A DNA stretch of 64,000 nt from Phallus indusiatus (taxonomy: Eukaryota > Basidiomycota > Agaricomycetes > Phallales > Phallaceae), in NCBI GenBank assembly GCA_027605045.1, contig JAQFWX010000067.1:62001-126000 (forward strand), read 5' to 3'. The translations under genes were made by a program, and so were the position numbers. This document shows, one piece after another, positions 21,962-33,074 of the stretch (its first letter is position 1; each line of letters starts with the position of its first letter). The notes below the pieces were generated by a model. The model saw only the letters and a program-made list of their open reading frames with translations. It was not told where the DNA came from and ran no database searches.

Positions 21962-23999
21962 TATCTATCGATCAAAACACCATACGATATAACTAAGATC
22001 TCCCCTTGGCCTATGCTGAGCTCCATGCTGATCTGGTGCGCGATCCGAGGATACTAAGCATAGCCTTAGGATTCATGAATGTATCATATTCATGACGAAG
22101 ACGATCCTATCGATGGATGACCGATCAGTAAGAAGATTAGGATGGTAACGATGCGATTCAGGATAAAGAGGCAGCGCGGGAAGAGTCGGGTGCCAGTTCT
22201 GACAAAGGCTGTGTCTTAGGCCGGTTTTGTTGGTTTTTCTTTTGTTCTTTTGTTTGGGTTTCATCATTTCTCCTATTGATTTGTGATATCACTCTTTTTG
22301 TTGTAATTGTATTACTCATTCCTCTCTCGCACCCCCATTCCATATTTCTTTTGTTCCCTTTTGTTCTTTTTGTTTCTTTCTATTTGTCATCTTGGTGAAC
22401 GATGAATAATCGTCTTACCAATGCTATGTTTCTTGAAAGGTATAAATACTGCATGTAAATACTTGTAACAGCAGCAATCTACCGATACGGGTTGTCTCAC
22501 AGTTTAAGTCCAGTTCAGTTTAAGTCAAGCTCAGTTCAAGTTCAAGTCAAGTTTCGTCTCTAGTCTAATTCTACGCTCACATCTTTATCTTTGGATTAAC
22601 TCTGAGTGAGGTCTCGGAGTATAAACTAGCGATTTTCATTTCAATTCTATTGTCGCTTCACTAACTCGCAGAAGGATAACTGTCATCATTTGATTGTAGA
22701 TCCTCCATACTAAGTCGCAACCCAAGTCTTTTGCCGACGCCTGTTCATTATATCACTTACACATTTGCATACGATCTCTCCTAGTCGTTGCAGTTGTTGT
22801 TGGTGTTTTGTCTGTGTTGGTTTCGATATCAGCGCATACATCCCCACATCCTCATTCCCCATCTACCCGTTCTCTCATTACCCGAAATCAGCACCAGGAC
22901 CCGCTCCACGGTAGACTAACGACCTCTATAATCAAATATCTAGTAGTTATTCCGATCACATATAGCCGGCATACACAAAGCTATATTCATCGGATCGTTA
23001 CAACGCGGGCACAAAAAGAACTTTGTCGTGAGTAAAAAATCTATTTTTCCCCTGCTTGTATGCTAAGCAGACGGAACGGTAGCCAATTGGCACAGGGATT
23101 CCCATGGTGTCCTGCAGCGCGGTAAAATGATTCCCATGGGAGACTGCCCCACCCGTTTCGACGTACTCACACCGAACGACCTTTACCAATGTCCATTCGT
23201 CATAGTCGTTTCGACGAACCCACATTCACATGGTCTGCCACAGCCTACAAAAACTCCCGCCACTGTTCGTGCAGTGTTTGAGTCCCTCCTCACACCTCTT
23301 GACTGGAGACTGGCTGATGCCACACCCCGCCGTGTTTTGCTCGATCATTCATTTATGCAAAACTTGCGGAAAATATTGTGCTGGGAGAATTATAGAGACC
23401 CAGGCCTTGGTGATCTTCATCCTTCTTTAGCAAATTACGACCACGCCGCCCGACTAATCAATAATTTACGAGACGAAAGATACCCGGCCGGGACTGGTTT
23501 GGAAGGTATGAGCCTGTCTGTACACACTTGCAAACTTTTATTTACTTGAATATCAGGTGCTAAATATATGTTGGAGATTCAATCAAAATTGCCCGTTGAT
23601 AAGCAGTATCTCCGATGTATCGAAACGTACGGTTGTCCCGGTTCGAAAGAAGGAAGTTTTACTATCGTCGTATGCATGTTTCAAAGAATGAGCGAACTCT
23701 TACTTCGAGCAAAGCGGTTGACCATTGACACTTCCTTCAAGCATCTCAAGAATTGGCAAGAGTTCGAGATGGAGGCTTGGTTTTCAGAGTACAGTCGCTG
23801 TAAGAACTATTTCCGCTAGTTTATTGCTGTACTCAAGTCATTCTATTGCAGCCATCGTTGTTGCACGCGCCATCACAACTTCTGAGAGCGCCATCGCCCA
23901 CTATTATTTGTTCAAGCTTCTCTTTGCTGTTGTCGAGGCTGACACTGGTAAATCCGTGAGATTCCGACATATTCACGGGGATGGAATTGATACCGTCAC

Positions 24000-24116
24000 T
24001 GTAAGAGGGCGCTCTAGCAGCAGCGTTGACCACTTAGCCAAAAGGCAACCACAATGTCAGAGCTGTCTGACATGCTGCTAGCTCCTATATATGTTGTACT
24101 AGAGCGTTCTCTGACA
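24000..24116 (+). mobile_element. Very short solo LTR, 117 bp, with 5-bp target duplication
   Basis: The segment starts TGTAAGAG and ends CTCTGACA, giving an 8-bp terminal inverted repeat with one mismatch and the TG...CA ends of an LTR. Exact 5-bp repeats GTCAC flank it (23995-23999 and 24117-24121). Removing it with one repeat restores the frame GIDTVT-ADGHRGQ of the transposase-like gene. It contains a TATA-like CTATATATG. The size suits the LTR of a TRIM or SMART-type miniature retrotransposon. Confidence 0.75.
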
Positions 24117-25524
24117 GTCACGGCTGATGGACACCGTGGCCAAGCTATGGGTGAATCTTTGAAAAAAAAAACAATCTTCCCACATCTAATTATTTTTTCC
24201 ACTAGGACTTGGCTTATATTGCGAAGAAATATCGAGGAATATGCATGGGTACTGTTCAGCTTCATGGATCCGCCCCTTGTATGCGCTCAGTCCAAGGGAA
24301 CACCTTATGCGATTTTACCGGTATTGCTTCGCTCACTACACGCGGAACGTTTCGAATATGAGAGGACACGTCGATGAATCCGTACTCTCTGCAATGATGA
24401 GTTTAGCGAGCGCAGAACCTTTACCAAATTTCGATGCAACACTAGCTCAAATCAGCTCTGGAGGGAAAAAGGCCATTGGTAAGGAATCAGGATTTTGTAA
24501 CGCTTTTTATTAGTTATTGACACAGTAATTAGACTGGCTGAAAGATAAGCAAACTGTCGAAGGATTTTATCCACTAGCAGCGATATACTGGCCTGAAAGC
24601 AGAATGCCGCTGAACAGCTGGAGAGCGGCACCTTCCACTACAAACGGTAATGAGCAGTCTCACAGAAACATTAACAGAGATGGGACCAGACTTACGCTAC
24701 TCGCTGGAATCATGCGCGGTTTACAATTCGATTCGCGAGCCCTTGGAAGTCTCACATTCTTCACAAATGATGCTATTCAGCCGCGCGACCAAAATTCGAC
24801 CCATTTCCAAAGGCTGTTGAGAGGGATAAGGCTTAAATGTAATCTTTTTATTATTATTCTGATTTATAGACGCTAAAATTGTTTAGCTTCATCTCAGCAG
24901 AAGATTGTACAAGGAAAGGACACTGAGATCTCAAAGCTGGTGCAGAAGAAAACTCAGCTTCAGGCCTCTATAAATTCAGCCATCAATTCTCTCAAACGTC
25001 CTAGGGGAAATACAGACTCTCAAAGGGATTCTAAACGACTCAAAAAATTTACGGAAGACCTCGAAGACACAAACGAGCGTTTACAGCAACTTATACCTCA
25101 AGGTTCGGGTTCAGTGTCACTCACCGGGACACAAACTCAAGCTTCATATATTGAGACAAAGGTTCTTATGTTTTTTGATTTTAAACAGCATTCTGACACA
25201 TTTTTAGCCATATATTGAATACCCGCCGCGCGTTCCAAAGGGCTACCTGGCTCAGTATCCGTCTTATGTCTCGCGATCGAGCGAACAACAACTCTTGGTG
25301 CCGGGCTCGTCTCATGCGCCGTCAATGGCACCTCAATCATTTGCAGATGAATCCATCTCTTTTGATTTGATCTCAAGACTCCATTCTATCTTTGACTCGT
25401 AAAGATAGTATATTTTAAGGACTTTAAATTGATACACTCATTGCTACAACGTCCTTGAAGCAGTTTTTTTTTTTACTTAGTAGTTTAGTAACTAGCCGTC
25501 ATAGGGTCTTACAGTTGTACAGCA

Positions 25525-25742
25525 CTTGTGTGCTGTATGGCCGAGGGGTCATGCGTCTATAATGTCTTTTTCTCTAGTCCACTCGTTCGAATCTCGGCGC
25601 TGCCATTTTTTACTTTAGCGATACGCGCCTTCAATATATATAAATAAAAAAATATTATTTAAAATCATATTAAAATTATAGCCGTGACCGGGGTCTATCC
25701 CACTAAGCGGCTGGATCTGGGATGACAATCTGAACGATCGAC
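25525..25742 (+). mobile_element. tRNA-derived SINE-like element, copy 2
   Basis: The order of blocks is CTTGTGTG, A-box-like TATGGCCGAGGGGTC, B-box GTTCGAATC, then CTGCCATTTTTTACTTTAGC, ACGCGCCTTCAATAT, an AT-rich spacer, GTGACCGGGGTC, CACTAAG, ATCTGGGATG and CAATCTGAACGATCGA. It matches the copy at 16961-17212 block by block. The A box is nearer to a Leu or Ser tRNA, but the T-stem does not pair, so it is not a working tRNA gene. It lies about 120 bp past the end of the transposase-like gene. Confidence 0.65.
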
Positions 25743-28700
25743 CCATAACCCGAGTTGAAGCTTCGCAGAACTTTCGCAAGAGTTTCTTAAAGTAACCATC
25801 GGCCGTGGGACTCGGGACCTGTTAATCTAAATTTATCTTTCCGAAGTGTCCCCTCAAGCGAGGCGACCTTTTCGATCTCGTGGGGCTTAAACGACGACTT
25901 TACAATCACTCAATATTGAACGGTATTTACCAATTTTAGTTTGATGGAGTCACCGAACCCGGTCGATAGCCATAGTACGACTGGTCAAAATGCATGTCAA
26001 TGATACTGTGGCATGCATAATATTATATTCAAGAATTTAGCCCGCAAAATCCAATTTTGGTCTGACCTATTTCCGGAGCAAGAAGCAACTATATCAAACG
26101 TTGTGAAAACAGACATGGCTACAGAAGAATCTTCACCGGTTGGCTGCAGTGGCATTGGTTTGTAGCGAACAAGAACGGCATCTCAGGAATAAAGATGGGC
26201 TGATCCATTGAAGCACTGGAAAGATATCGTGGCGAAGATAGGGACAAAATAAAGATCAATGTGGTTAGTGCAAGATGCAAACTCAATAAGTGTTCAGTGG
26301 CATGGTGTGTGGAAAAATATATTTTGATATTCAATATTAGTATAAGGGAGTGTCTAATGTACCTTAAAACTTGACTGAACACGTTTTTCGAATTCATATC
26401 ACAAGGATGACTGTGATGAAGAATGCTAGTGAACTATGTAGCAAACAAATTTATTGGCGCTCAAAACTTTGTCTCTGCCCCTCCAGATAATCGATGATGG
26501 TGTGTCGTTCGGTCGTTAGTCGTTGTTGTGACTCAAAAGGCCTGTACTAGCCCAAGACAACGGATATAGACACCGATTGATTTGAGCAAAAACGTCGTCC
26601 GATTCATTCGGAACTGAAAGTCTGTAACAGCAACCGCACTCAAAATTCGAAGTGTTAAGTTTCAAATTGATCTTTGAATACAGTCCTGGATAAGGTCAAA
26701 AAAATGCGCTTCTGTTCCCAGATATCATTGTAGTAAGGTAGAATTTTTTGGTTCCTGGAAATTGATTGAGGACTTTCCAGACTTAAACATGTATGTCGGC
26801 CAATCAGCTCCGGTCCATCGAAGTTAAGTTTCATATAACTTTACTTGCTGCAGTTGAAAATGCTTAGTGCCAGCCTAATTAGTAATTGTCTGAACGAATT
26901 CTTCCCCGAGCCCGAGTGATGCGCGATGGTTGTTAGGAGCTTGACGCCACTGCTCTGAAAGCTTACCACATAGTTTTCTTTTTTCAACTGTCATAAATCG
27001 TGATGGTATTTCTCTCCGAACAGGTGTACAGTCGTTGGGCGGCTGGGGGTGCCTGGTAAATCTGCGAATCACATGATCAACGGGACGTCAGCTCAACAAA
27101 GTAAATGAACCACACCATATAGACAAATGTCGTACTTCCAATAATAGACATCTACCTTAAATCAAACCTTCTCAGAGTACATGCAGTCTTACTTAAGTAG
27201 AAGTGCCAAAAAGATGAACAAAGCGACTGCGCAGCGGACATGATTGGGACGTTAGTTGATTCTCCTGAATTCTCTAGTCTACAAACAACTTCTAAGCGAC
27301 ATACTTATTCGCGTCAGATACTGTAGAAAATTCGTGCGGCGGTTTATCGTGGCGAAAGCAAGTTAAGCCAATTAGCCAAATCTACCTTTTAGGGACACCA
27401 AATTCAGCGTTAATGAATTTTGAAAGAAGCCTGTTTATTCTTGGCTTAAGTCATAATCTCCTATATCAAAGGTTGTCAGCGGCGAAGAATTGGATTTCAA
27501 AATGTGTGGCTACAATGGATCGTAGTTACCGACTCGGAGGGCTGAAAACGAGCGCTTGCGTTAGTAAGCAACCACGTGAGGACGCTGAGCGGGGAACCAA
27601 TCCGAGCACAGACATCTTCAACACGGTCACCTCAAGCACGTATCTTTGACTTGAGGCTGGCGCAGCGCGCTGAGCAGTTGAGCAAGTCTATGGCCTGCAT
27701 AAAATCCACGCGTTTTTGCCATCTGACATACACAAACATGCGCTATTTGTCGCGTCGTCTGTTAGCGAAGAGCAATATATGTGTTCAGAGGTCGTTGGTA
27801 CCACAAGTCTGGAGGAGTCACAAAAGCCAATGAGTGTTCCACTCAGATTCGAATATTTAACTCCTGTTTCTTTTCAAGTCATCGGGTCGTTTTGGGAATA
27901 ATGAAGCACCGGAACCCATGCCATATCTACTAGGCATCTCGTCTTTCGACACGCATGACCCCTTTATGATGAAGAGAACCTGACGTGTAACCATGTCGTC
28001 AGCCATGATTGTACGGAAATCCGGACATCTAACTTGAACCCGAAAATCGTTCCCATGCCTTCTAGTATGTACTTCCGGAACGGCGAAACTCGCCGAACCG
28101 TGGTCTTCAGCCCAACTGCCTTTACGCATGCACTAGCATATGCATATGTATCACCAGCAATGAGAGATGCAAAACCCTTGCAAACATCCACTGATCGTGT
28201 ATGGTGACAGAAACACCTGCACCTGACTCGGAGCATGGAAGCACTGCACGTTACCAGGTACTCCTCCGACTTTGGCACTGATTGCCCGATAATGCTCATA
28301 TGATACAGCAATACACACGCATGCTTATTGGTTTGATTCATACAAAGATACCTCTGCAATTCGCTTCATGGATAGATCTGGCTACTTCCCCATTATCTGC
28401 CTGCATAGGCGGATATGGTTCGATCTACACGACCGAAAGATGGCTCGCCGATCAAGAGATACCGGTCAGATTATCATAGCTGTAAAGGTACTGTGAATGA
28501 TTAACTCGAGGCTAGGCATGTTGCTCCACCATGTTTTGTTGACCGTGCATGACGAAGCTCCAGCCTCCGACAGTCATCGTGATCACATATCAAACGTCGG
28601 TGATAACCGCCTCGTTTCAAGGTCGTTTATGGTGTTTGTTTGCTATATTTGGTTACTATTACACCATATTTGCTGCCACCACTATATACTCATTGATGAA

Positions 28701-29264
28701 GTGCTTATAGACTCTTATCTTATCGCTTGCAATTGCTTACACTGCGTCCCAATGCATGCATGGGTGAATGGTCAATAATAACGATATCTATATTCAAAGC
28801 ATAACAAAAAGTATAAAGCAATCTCAAAAGCAGAAGGTGAACAATTTAGCGAATAAGTTATACAAGAGACTCAGATACTATAGTAGTCCGTGCGTAGGAG
28901 AACGAAAAAGGTCCGATGCCGGATATTAAGAGCTAAATATTGTAATGTCCACCCATTCTATTTGCGGAAGTGGTATTAACTGAGTTGTGGTTAAGTTGAC
29001 AAAAATGCGTCGTCCCATTTTTTTAAAAGAAACGTGGGAGGGCGAGAATACGCACGTCCCGGCGTTCCTGCGTTCTGGAACGTCAGTGTTTATCGTTTAT
29101 CTTGTTCTGATTAATCCGGAGACTGGCTGGCCAAATCGTATGGTGCAAATATTTGTTGAACCCCCATCGCCGCTACGAAAGGAGCTGACGGGGGTGCAAT
29201 GAATAGGGGCGACCAAGGATGACCAAGGACTGACGAGGAGTGACGACGACGACGAGGGGTAGGC
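25743..29264. other. Intergenic, no gene supported
   Basis: Frames such as 27413-27649 (forward) and 27964-28359 (reverse, several cysteines) show neither a family motif nor convincing splice sites. I looked for a hydrophobin pattern in the latter and did not find it. Confidence 0.4.
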
Positions 29265-29914
29265 TTAGTCAGGACTGGCTCGCGGAACGTCACCGCCGTC
29301 GAATAGCTCCAGATTATCCAAGTACGTCTCGATGTCTTGAATGGGGTTCAGCCTCCTAATCAGTCTCCTCTTCCTAACAGTCCTCAACAGTTGACCGGGG
29401 TCCGTAGCTCTACGGGGTCTCGAAGCTGAGAGGAATGTCAGTTTTTAGTCATCAAAAAGAGAGAGAAAATAACAACGGGAAAAAAAGACTTACTTGGTCT
29501 AGATTTCTTTCCAGCACGGCCTTCTGGTGACAGTCTGCCTTGTTGAGGCCCACCGCGTAATGTTGATGATCTCGACGGGCTCAACAGGTAGATAGTCAAG
29601 GTCGGCGGTGTCGGAGGAGGGGTGGGCAAATACGGAAAAGGAGCTGCGTTATCAGCAACGTGCAATGGGATGAAATCTTCAACGATAGGAAGCGGAATTG
29701 AGAAGATACGAGGTGCGTTTAATAAGGAGAACCCGTGATTGTAGTTGTTGACGTTGACGTCGTTCGTCGAAGAAGTTCCTGCTGTCATTCCAAACATGGA
29801 AGAAGACGTCACGGAGAGTGCATCGTCCAAAGCCCAAAAGACGTCGGTGTCGTCGAAAAAACTGACATGGTCGTCAAGCGAATTAGACGATAAATGGGTG
29901 TAATTGGCATTCAT
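29265..29914 (-). CDS. Hypothetical protein, 193 aa, acidic N-terminus and basic C-terminus
   Basis: Two exons, 29914-29494 and 29425-29265, are joined across a 68-nt intron (GTAAGT to CTCTCAG with a GACTAAAAACTGAC branch region) in phase. The start MNANYTHLSSNSLDDHV is acidic and Ser-rich. The middle has a proline run (PTPPPTPPT), followed by a basic stretch (RAGKKSRP). Exon 2 encodes a cluster of Arg and Lys (LLRTVRKRRLIRRLNPI) then an acidic end. The arrangement would suit a small nuclear protein, but no domain is recognised and that is inference. A TATA box lies about 97 bp upstream. Confidence 0.7.
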
Positions 29915-30010
29915 TTCTCTTCCTTGAACGGTTGACGTATACGTGTTGGGAAAAGTTGTTGTCACGGACACAGACAAGGTATGAGAGATTAGAAACGAAA
30001 TATGGAGCAA

Positions 30011-30018
30011 TTTATATA
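30011..30018 (-). promoter_or_regulatory. TATA box of the 29914 gene
   Basis: The reverse strand reads TATATAAA about 97 bp before the start codon. Confidence 0.55.
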
Positions 30019-30268
30019 GAGTCAAAACAGTGGACAGCGAAAGACGAAGCAAGGAGAAAAGTTGAGTGGAGAGAGACAACTGAACCAAGTTTTAATATAG
30101 TGAGCGAGTGGTTCAACAATCCTTATGGGGGTAAAGGGAGACCCCTGACAGCAACTGGCCAGGACCCGTAACAGTCTTTACTTCCTTTGTTCCGGTATTA
30201 CTTCAGCGAATTTATCCTTTTCTCACCCTAAATCCCACCCTTTCCAAAGTGATGTTTATTTGCCTATA

Positions 30269-30718
30269 CAGTCGGATATCTCATAACGCATAGCGTCGGG
30301 AAGGCCAAAATCCTATACACTATGAGATATATTCAGGATGAGTATGCGTGACAATGTGTCACACGCGTTACTTTCTGTGGTGACATATGAGTCCAGTGTC
30401 GCCGGTTAGGCCAACTCGCGCATTATGAGGAGAAAACTGCTGAAAATGGACATGTATCAGCCAGTGAAGACGGCCGATCATCAGAAACGGATAAAAACAG
30501 CATATTCACTAAGCTCAATATGGCAAATAACCACTAAAATTTTAAAATCCAGCGGTCCAAATTGACAAAACCCTAGCCGATAACGTATAATTCTATGCCA
30601 AACTTTATACGCTATGCATTATACGAAAATCCCCGCAAACATAGTCGGGAAAGGGCCAAAACCTATACGTTATTAGAATTATACGTTATGACCTTATGCG
30701 TTATGAGATATCCGACTG
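30269..30718. mobile_element. MITE, 450 bp, perfect 24-bp terminal inverted repeats, TA target site
   Basis: The left end reads CAGTCGGATATCTCATAACG and four more bases (CATA), and the right end is its exact reverse complement. A TA dinucleotide stands on each side (30267-30268, 30719-30720), the mark of Tc1/mariner and pogo-type elements. A subterminal direct repeat, GTCGGGAA then GGCCAAAA and CCTATAC, occurs near both ends, and the right half adds an inverted AACGTATAATTCT pair. There is no transposase gene, so it is non-autonomous. The identical ends suggest recent movement. Confidence 0.85.
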
Positions 30719-30720
30719 TA

Positions 30721-31647
30721 TTCGACAATCCGTCTCCTCCTCTGTTACCATTGGCCAACCACTGGAATCGACCCTATTGTTATTGATTGGTCGATGGACC
30801 TTCTTGCTATGTACAGTAACGGTGACACGGCCAGTTCCCTTTTTGTTTGCCCAGATCCTTGATCGTATTTCCACCGCAACACAAAGGAAACACAATTGAA
30901 ATTCTACCTCTCGCAACGTATGTAAAAAAAAAACTGCAAATCACGGATGCGAAGCGAGGCCGGAGCTCGGCCCTGTGTATAATTTGTATGTGACGTCCGT
31001 CTGTCGTTGGCTTACGCGTATGTATCCTAATTCCGATGCCACGTCCACACACACACTTTTTAAATTCAAAACTTGGCGAAAAAAAGCTTTAGTTTGTGGT
31101 TGCTACCCGAACATGATCAACCATCATTCAATACTAATGAGGGGAAAGGCTCGGGAGGTAATAACTCCGGATTCTGTCAGGCGATGATTGGCTCTTTTCC
31201 CTTTCCAACGGCCCCCGAACAACGTACATACATAGTCACGGTTTAAAGCTTGGAGTTTGAATTTACAAAATGAATTTGGTGCGCCCGCTTGGTACAAGTG
31301 CTGCTATCGCGATCAAGCTCGGAACACGCGGGACATTCTTACCACGCTAACTTTCGAAACCAAATCCTTCGACAGCGAAGACAGAAAAGAAAGGTCGTCT
31401 TTTTTTACGGAACTTTCGGGACGTTACTCAAGTTAACGGAAGTTGGGGAACTATTACCTACTGTTACTAGGCAAATTTATATTTCACCTTCTTGGGAGAA
31501 AATAACATCATTTTCGAAGCTGAGAAGCATTTGGCAAGTTATTACTATACATTTCCTCTCCGCGTTCGACAATTCTTTCTAAGGAACACTATTTCTAAAT
31601 ATATCTCTATATCTATGTACAGGCTTCTTATTGTTGTGCGCCTGAAA
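30721..31647. other. Intergenic, no gene supported
   Basis: Only overlapping short frames are present. The stretch near 31590-31647 is the 3' flank of the aldo-keto reductase gene. Confidence 0.45.
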
Positions 31648-33074
31648 TTAGGCAGGAAACTCGAGATCACCCCAACCGGTCCACCCAGGCTTGCAAACTC
31701 GGAACGAATGCGTTTGGTGTAAGACGTCCAGTTTTTTCACTTCTTCTTCCGTCAACTCCACCAGCTTCATGTTACCTATTGAACATCGTGATTTTTCTCC
31801 TCTCATTTAGGCTCTGTGACTTACTGATAATCCGACTTTCGGTAACAGACTTGGCCAATACTAGAAGCGCCATTCAGAGAACTGGTCAACCAAAAGAAAA
31901 CAAATTCTCTGATCTCACCAGATACACCAGGCTTGTTAGCTTGAAGAGAAATAAGAATGTTGGCTGGCGTCACTTCGTATTTAGCGGCCAATTCTTTCAC
32001 GAGAGGGTTTTCGTGCAGCTTGGAGCCGTCGGATCCTAAAGGAGAATATGCCGTAATTTTGATTCCATTTGCCAGCGAGGTCGCAACGACTTGGCTGCTA
32101 TCAACTCCACTACAAAAAGAGGGTTCAGAGATCAAGTGCTGCTTTTAGAAAACATGACAAAAGCCCCTTACGGATGCATTTCAATTTGGTTGACAGCTGG
32201 GGTGATGGTGGAGTTTTCTACTAGGCGAGTGAGGTTTTTGCCGTACACATTTGATACACCTATATGTAGACGTCACTTCATATGCTGAAGACGGTTCAGT
32301 TGGTTTTACCTATGGCTTTGACTATTTCTGGATGGGCTTGATGTATTTCCTCCATTTTCTTATACGTATCCAACCAGTCCAGCGATTTGTTGGCTCCAGC
32401 TAAATCACGATGTCAAATGCTATGTTCCACTCATTGAATTCAAATGACGCACCATGCCCTGGGTTCATCGGCGCCGGCTGTAAACACGCGTAAGTCAAGA
32501 CAATTCGAAGATCACACCGAAATGCTTTCCATAGATGAACACTAACCCAATGCATCAGCCCTGAAATATCATCAAGATCAGTATAATGACAGCGGATTTC
32601 AAAAAGAAAATAATGAAGCCCATACAGAGATCCAAGTACTCGGTTTGCAAATACTGCAACGAGCTTTGAAGAGATTCCCAAGGTTCGTGGTGCCTATCAT
32701 TTGGCAATTTAGTGGTCAAGAAGATGTCCTCGCGTTTAAGGCCGGTGGCTTTCAATCCGGCGTGAAGGCCATCGCCCACTTCCTTCTCGTTATCTATACG
32801 ATCCATCGATCAATTCCATCATACATATATTGAACTGAAATCAAAAGCGATGACTTGCAATATGCGGCCGCCGTGTCGATGGAACGATAACCGGCCTAAT
32901 CCATAATATATTCGTCTAGAAAACCCGTCTAGGAAAGATGCGAATTTCAAACCTTACTTTGATGGCTATCTCAACGGCTTTTTCAACTTGACCCGGTTCC
33001 GATTTCCAAGTTCCTAATCCCAAAACGGGCATCAGAGCACCTGTGTTTAAAGTTACATATTCTGCAATAGGCAT
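31648..33074 (-). CDS. Aldo-keto reductase, 297 aa, ten exons
   Basis: Exons are 33074-32958, 32895-32859, 32793-32626, 32560-32547, 32477-32453, 32399-32310, 32259-32172, 32109-31919, 31860-31825 and 31775-31648. Each junction fits in phase and the total is 297 residues, normal for the family, whose members reduce aldehydes and ketones with NADPH in the cytosol. Motifs in order are [29 protein letters not shown] (catalytic Asp and Tyr), FLTTKLP (Lys), LWLMHWP (His), [17 protein letters not shown] and [12 protein letters not shown] (cofactor binding). It most resembles fungal glycerol dehydrogenase or GCY-type enzymes, but the substrate is not certain. The intron after exon 2 appears to start with GC (GCAAGT) rather than GT. 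Exons 4 and 5 are only 14 and 25 nt. Confidence 0.93.

Larger units (their letters stand above)
20481..22993 (+). mobile_element. 2.5-kb insertion flanked by an 8-bp direct repeat
   Basis: The octamer ATCGTTAC stands at 20473-20480 and again at 22994-23001. Deleting the segment with one octamer copy joins CNIAIV to TTRAQKELC in frame, so the segment was inserted into the transposase-like gene. Its ends (GCTGTCGCGC and TTCATCGG) show no terminal inverted repeat, no TG...CA and no poly(A). It holds two small genes (20622 and 21515), a TATAAATA near 22440, and a run of degenerate CAGTTCAAGT-type units near 22500-22555. An 8-bp duplication would suit hAT-like elements, but the missing inverted repeats leave the mechanism open. 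Confidence 0.7.
19514..25402 (+). pseudogene. RNase H-fold (MULE-like) transposase-family gene, broken by two insertions
   Basis: Coding blocks are 19514-19883, 19937-20249, 20301-20480, then 23002-23027, 23071-23505, 23557-23799, 23852-23999, 24122-24150, 24206-24478, 24533-24838, 24887-25161 and 25208-25402. Introns are GT-AG and junctions fit in phase; without the two insertions the product is about 930 aa. The N-terminal part has paired Cys (KCYLLRDKDTGMPVKC, TCGSMKKC), and the middle has CPFVIVVS then an HSHG string. The core carries LTIDTSFK, HIHGDG and TNGNEQSHRN, which look like the D, D, E of an RNase H-fold transposase. The C-terminus is a Lys and Gln-rich probable coiled coil. It resembles a large hypothetical family I know from Agaricomycetes. 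The family assignment is from memory of such proteins; the DDE residues are inferred. No terminal repeats of an element around it were found. Confidence 0.7.

Noticed and set aside
20481..22993. Interpretation of the insertion as an LTR retrotransposon, because of a TATAAATA and U5-like tail near 22440
   Set aside because: The duplication is 8 bp, the ends are not TG...CA, and there is no second copy of the putative LTR.
25525..25610. tRNA gene with A and B boxes
   Set aside because: The acceptor and T stems do not pair and the same head with its tail occurs again at 17212; a SINE explains both.
27964..28359. Cys-containing reverse frame, possible hydrophobin
   Set aside because: The eight-Cys hydrophobin spacing is absent and there is no signal peptide.
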